Assembly: GCA_964461325.1 (NCBI GenBank)
Contig: CAYWTW010000016.1
Span: forward strand, 1-14,421
Source: CAYUVV01 sp964461325
Lineage (GTDB): Bacteria; Patescibacteriota; Minisyncoccia; Phycocordibacterales; JACOZG01
Direction: 5' to 3'
DNA: 14,421 bases
In this document: one piece after another, positions 12,159 to 14,421 of the stretch
Layout of the letters: every line of letters begins with the position of its first letter
How positions within the stretch are numbered: position 1 is the first letter of the stretch
The notes under the pieces: generated by a model
The model's database searches: none
What the model saw: the letters and a program-made list of their open reading frames with translations, nothing else
What the model was told of the DNA's origin: nothing
Translations under genes and position numbers: made by a program

Positions 12159-13507
12159 TAACTATCACCTCCTTTGTTTGCGTTGGGGTTAATCAGTATC
12201 GAAGGGGGCGTTCCCCCCTGTTCCTGAAGGAGTAGGGTGGTGGCGATCGTGTTTCCTGCGAGAGCTTTTGGCAATGCCTCATTCCTAAAAAATGAGTTTA
12301 AGGTGGCCGCGAGATGCTCTTCCGGTACCCCCGCTGCCCTGAGAGATTTAGCAAGAGAGTCCATTCTTTCTCCTTCGGCTTTCCCGATTGATGTAATCGC
12401 GTCGGCACGGCCCATTGCCTCTTCCCGTACCCCGGCAGCTATTAATTCCGCCAACTTTTTCGCCTGAATGGCTTTTTCCAAAGCCGCGGTGTCTGGGTGT
12501 GCTTGTGAGGCTTGGATTCGGACGCTAGTTATTGCCAATCCATATCGAGCAATGATCCCGAGGGGAGCGTCCTCGGCTAATTTCGCGGGAATTTCCTTTG
12601 TCTTCTTACTGCCTGTTAGATCCAACAGATGGGCATGTAATTTTGGATACGGTTCCATGCTTTTTATATATGCTGGGCTGGCATTGATTGGCCGCAGGGC
12701 TCGTTCCAAAGGAGAATTCTCTCCACGAGCAGTCTCTAACCACCGATCTAGAGTTAGGGATTTTTTCTTTCCGTCAACCGTTACTCGATATTTGGCGAAG
12801 AAATCAGTTACCGCCGTGTTGATGACGGCGTCGAGCAGAGGTAGGAACCCCTTTCCTTTTAGTTCGAAGACCGGAATAGTCGGAATGACCACCTGGAAAG
12901 TGACCAGCAACAATAGGTTTATTTTACCGTTATCACCCGGCAATTCGACATCCCTTACCAAAACCGGTCGCGGAATGATAAAACGCAGTGATCGCACCCG
13001 AGTTTTGTCACCTTCATCGAGCTGGATCATGTCTTTCAGGCTAGCGTTGTCTGGTAACTCCGCTGATTCCTTTAGGCGCGCGATGCTGATAAAGAATTCA
13101 TGGATTTTTTTCTGAAACCAGAACCAGCCAATAAAACGAATTCCGAGCCTGCGCCAGATCAATTTGTGAGCCCACTTTGTACCCCACAGCACCCCATCGA
13201 AGAAACTTTCTTCCCACTCCTTTGCCATAGTTTTCTTGTATTGGCCAAGAGATTCCCCTGCGCTTCTTGTTCGTTGACGGATGATCCAGTATCTGCCGCT
13301 CGGGTCTCGCTCTTCCGATCTTCTGTGGCCGGTAACGTTCGATAAGATGTGTACCAGTTTTTCTCCGACCACGACAAAGGCAATATTCTCCTGCTTCGGT
13401 TCTTCGGAGAATATTGCTGATCGTTTGCCCAACATCATCATCAAGACCAAGAGCAAAATCGGAATAACCACCAACATCAGGGTCCAAAAAACAATCGCCT
13501 CTAACAT
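12158..13507 (-). CDS. SPFH/band-7 domain membrane protein (stomatin/prohibitin-like)
   Basis: This is 449 residues. An N-terminal transmembrane helix at about 5-26 is followed by a region that starts like SPFH (ENIAFVVVGEKLVHIL, 40-55). A long basic, aromatic stretch (about 98-140, rich in Trp, Phe and Lys/Arg) comes next. The core is RFIIPRPVLVRDVELP (175-190), LVTFQVVIP, AVINTAVTDFFAKYRVTV, and the family-typical GLAITSVRIQ (323-332). An Ala/Glu-rich helical tail (AALEKAIQAKKLAELIAAG, then REEAMGRADA and IGKAEGERM, about 341-382) is the usual oligomerising coiled coil. SPFH proteins form large membrane-bound rings or cages that organise membrane patches and control proteases. The aromatic insertion makes this member atypical. 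The start has a good Shine-Dalgarno site (GAGAGG). Confidence 0.78.
   Translation of the reverse strand: MLEAIVFWTLMLVVIPILLLVLMMMLGKRSAIFSEEPKQENIAFVVVGEKLVHILSNVTGHRRSEERDPSGRYWIIRQRTRSAGESLGQYKKTMAKEWEESFFDGVLWGTKWAHKLIWRRLGIRFIGWFWFQKKIHEFFISIARLKESAELPDNASLKDMIQLDEGDKTRVRSLRFIIPRPVLVRDVELPGDNGKINLLLLVTFQVVIPTIPVFELKGKGFLPLLDAVINTAVTDFFAKYRVTVDGKKKSLTLDRWLETARGENSPLERALRPINASPAYIKSMEPYPKLHAHLLDLTGSKKTKEIPAKLAEDAPLGIIARYGLAITSVRIQASQAHPDTAALEKAIQAKKLAELIAAGVREEAMGRADAITSIGKAEGERMDSLAKSLRAAGVPEEHLAATLNSFFRNEALPKALAGNTIATTLLLQEQGGTPPSILINPNANKGGDS
12164..12175 (-). promoter_or_regulatory. Near-perfect Shine-Dalgarno site fixing a GTG start
   Basis: On the minus strand AAAGGAGGTGAT lies 9 nt (from GGAGG) before GTG 12158, inside the last codons of the SPFH gene. 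It is almost fully complementary to the usual 16S rRNA 3' end and settles the GTG start of the downstream gene. Confidence 0.85.
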
Positions 13508-13514
13508 TTTCTGG

Positions 13515-13520
13515 CCTCTC
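13515..13520 (-). promoter_or_regulatory. Shine-Dalgarno site of the SPFH gene
   Basis: On the minus strand GAGAGG ends 7 nt before ATG 13507, supporting that start. Confidence 0.6.
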
Positions 13521-13564
13521 TTTCTTTTTGAGGTTATTTGAAGTCAATGTCCAATCCGTTGTCT

Positions 13565-13592
13565 ATTATATCATATTATTTTAAAAAAGCAA
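13565..13592 (-). promoter_or_regulatory. Promoter of the SPFH gene, overlapping the upstream terminator
   Basis: Read on the minus strand: TTGCTT (13592-13587), a 16-nt spacer and a perfect TATAAT (13570-13565) preceded by TGA (extended -10, TGATATAAT). This predicts a leader of about 50 nt before ATG 13507. The -35 hexamer lies at the edge of the preceding terminator stem and within its U-run. Confidence 0.7.
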
Positions 13593-13620
13593 CCCCGCGT
13601 CAATTTTCTGACGCGGGGTT
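13587..13620 (-). terminator. Intrinsic terminator of the upstream minus-strand gene
   Basis: A perfect 12-bp stem, AACCCCGCGTCA (13591-13602) with TGACGCGGGGTT (13609-13620), has a 6-nt loop. On the minus strand it is followed by GCTTTTTTAAAA, a good U-run. It lies 21 nt past the stop of the gene ending at 13641 and separates it from the SPFH unit. The plus-strand side has no U-run. Confidence 0.88.
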
Positions 13621-13640
13621 AATTTCCGATTAGACGGCCT

Positions 13641-14249
13641 CTAACTTCCCGTCCTTAAAATCGGGATTATCCGAAGCGACCTGGTTTCTCCATTTCTGGT
13701 CCGCACGATGAATCTTGTGCGGTTTGTTTCCGAAATGTATTGCGACTCCCAATCAAATCCATCAAACCGTCCATCGGCCGATTCGATTTTAACCGTGTGC
13801 GATCGGCCGACCATCTCGAAGACGTATAACCCCTTTGTCGTTACGATGGAAGGCGCGACGGTTTTTGGAGTTGGAACAGAGCACTCGGGGCAGGTGAACT
13901 GTAGGCTGCCTCCATCGGCTTCGACGGTGCTGAAGACTATCGGCTCGTTTGTTGACGAACGGGTCGTGGTTTCGGCAACCTTCGTCTCATACTCCCTGTA
14001 CTCAACCGTTGATGGTGTGGGAAGTGGTTGGGGAGTAAGTGTCGCCAGCCCCGAGTTCCTACGATACGTCCCCGATTCTTCCTGCTGGCTCATTATCATC
14101 ATCAGAATAGCGGTGAGAAGTATGATGACGATAGCCATCATGCCTACGACTAGCCAGCTCTCTTTAACTTTTGCCCAAACAACGGAGATTTGAGCTTTCT
14201 TCGGTGTTGGGTCTGTCGCCGGCGCCTGTGCCGAATTTTGATCGCTCAT
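13641..14249 (-). CDS. Single-pass membrane protein with extracytoplasmic CxxC domain, unknown
   Basis: This is 202 residues from ATG 14249. An ATG at 14255 is too close to the Shine-Dalgarno site (AAGGAG, 14262-14257), whereas 14249 is at 7 nt. The cytoplasmic N-terminus (Gln/Ala/Pro-rich, residues 1-32) precedes a transmembrane helix at about 33-54. A Thr/Pro-rich linker (LTPQPLPTPST) follows, then a small beta-rich domain with CPEC (Cys120, Cys123), FEMVGRSHTVKIES and RFIVRTRNGE. CxxC could bind a metal or form a disulfide. I do not recognise the family. It lies upstream of the SPFH gene on the same strand but has its own promoter and terminator, so a shared role is only suggested by proximity. 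Confidence 0.68.
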   Translation of the reverse strand: MSDQNSAQAPATDPTPKKAQISVVWAKVKESWLVVGMMAIVIILLTAILMMIMSQQEESGTYRRNSGLATLTPQPLPTPSTVEYREYETKVAETTTRSSTNEPIVFSTVEADGGSLQFTCPECSVPTPKTVAPSIVTTKGLYVFEMVGRSHTVKIESADGRFDGFDWESQYISETNRTRFIVRTRNGETRSLRIIPILRTGS

Positions 14250-14256
14250 AGACATA

Positions 14257-14262
14257 CTCCTT
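14257..14262 (-). promoter_or_regulatory. Shine-Dalgarno site deciding the start at 14249
   Basis: On the minus strand AAGGAG stands 7 nt before ATG 14249 and only 1 nt before ATG 14255, so the downstream ATG is the likely start. Confidence 0.75.
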
Positions 14263-14321
14263 CTCTGCCGTGACTACACACGGTTGTAATGGGAAAACTT
14301 TCGTAACAAAGAACTGTTAGG

Positions 14322-14350
14322 GGTATAACACAGTATGAATAAAAAAGCAA
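14322..14350 (-). promoter_or_regulatory. Promoter of the CxxC membrane protein gene
   Basis: Read on the minus strand: TTGCTT (14350-14345), a 17-nt spacer and TATACC (14327-14322), with TGT just upstream (extended -10-like). It predicts a leader of about 65 nt. The string TTGCTTTTTTA is the same as in the SPFH promoter. The -10 matches consensus in only four positions. Confidence 0.45.
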
Positions 14351-14368
14351 GCTAGTTTAAAGATTTTG

Positions 14369-14421
14369 TGGGCGAGGTGGGATTTGAACCCACAACCCGT
14401 GAGGGATACGGTTCTAAGCCG
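14369..14421 (-). tRNA. tRNA-Leu (anticodon UAG), 5'-partial
   Basis: The minus strand reads, from the window edge, the anticodon stem-loop CGG-CTTAGAA-CCG with anticodon TAG (codon CUA, Leu). A long variable arm (CCC-TCAC-GGG) follows, which fits class II Leu tRNA. The T arm is GTGGG-TTCAAAT-CCCAC, then the 3' acceptor strand CTCGCCC with discriminator A73 at 14369. CCA is not encoded (the next bases are CAA), so it must be added by the nucleotidyltransferase. The D arm and 5' acceptor strand lie beyond the window, so acceptor pairing cannot be checked here. Confidence 0.9.

Noticed and set aside
12468..13115. 215-codon open frame on the plus strand opposite the SPFH gene
   Set aside because: It lies wholly antisense to a gene with a clear family match and Shine-Dalgarno site, and its translation has no recognisable domain.
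1..14421. CRISPR array, insertion sequence, integrase or phage genes
   Set aside because: No regularly spaced repeats, transposase or recombinase motifs, or terminal inverted repeats were seen on either strand.

Overview
The window looks like a fragment of a small-genome bacterium of the Candidate Phyla Radiation (Patescibacteria, Parcubacteria-like). This is an inference. The grounds are: very tight gene packing with ATGA and GTG/TAG overlaps; most plus-strand genes without a Shine-Dalgarno site; several starts only 6-12 nt after a -10 box (leaderless-type); a four-domain ribosomal protein S1; a degenerate metallo-beta-lactamase-fold gene and a tiny membrane-protein gene just before gyrA; and a run of small two-helix pilin-like proteins, which such genomes carry in numbers. 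No 16S rRNA or other decisive taxonomic marker is present.

Layout. (1) 1-2643: the 3' part of a large gene with a beta-rich N-terminal region, a Gly-rich linker and a C-terminal lytic-transglycosylase (SLT) domain. It overlaps by 4 nt a gene for a membrane-anchored protein with two FG-GAP-like calcium-loop motifs. Immediately after comes a 49-codon fragment that reads as the C-terminal end of a second, different SLT domain. The new SLT domain plus the anchored gene form an AT-rich block (about 770-2497) between GC-richer flanks. That is the pattern expected if an SLT-plus-partner cassette replaced an older SLT domain. (2) 2668-7743: housekeeping genes. pth runs tail-to-tail with the S1 gene; S1 is divergent from the metallo-beta-lactamase-fold gene; that gene is followed by a 71-residue membrane protein and gyrA. 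(3) 7764-11473: a short methyltransferase, a membrane-anchored extracellular solute-binding-like protein, and five tandem two-helix pilin-like proteins. Most are chained by overlaps, and the run ends at a strong bidirectional hairpin terminator. (4) 11547-14249, minus strand: three membrane-protein genes, one of the SPFH/band-7 family. All have good Shine-Dalgarno sites, unlike the rest of the window, and a terminator lies between the two transcription units. (5) 14369-14421: the 3' part of a minus-strand tRNA-Leu(UAG).

How the genes may work together. pth, S1, gyrA and the tRNA serve translation and DNA topology. Most of the rest is envelope: a cell-wall lytic enzyme with a possible protective partner, an anchored binding protein, a bank of pilin-like subunits, and an SPFH membrane-organising module. 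The most notable observation is the SLT cassette with its left-over SLT fragment. It resembles the domain-exchange pattern of polymorphic effector/immunity loci, but an effector role is a hypothesis that the sequence alone does not prove.
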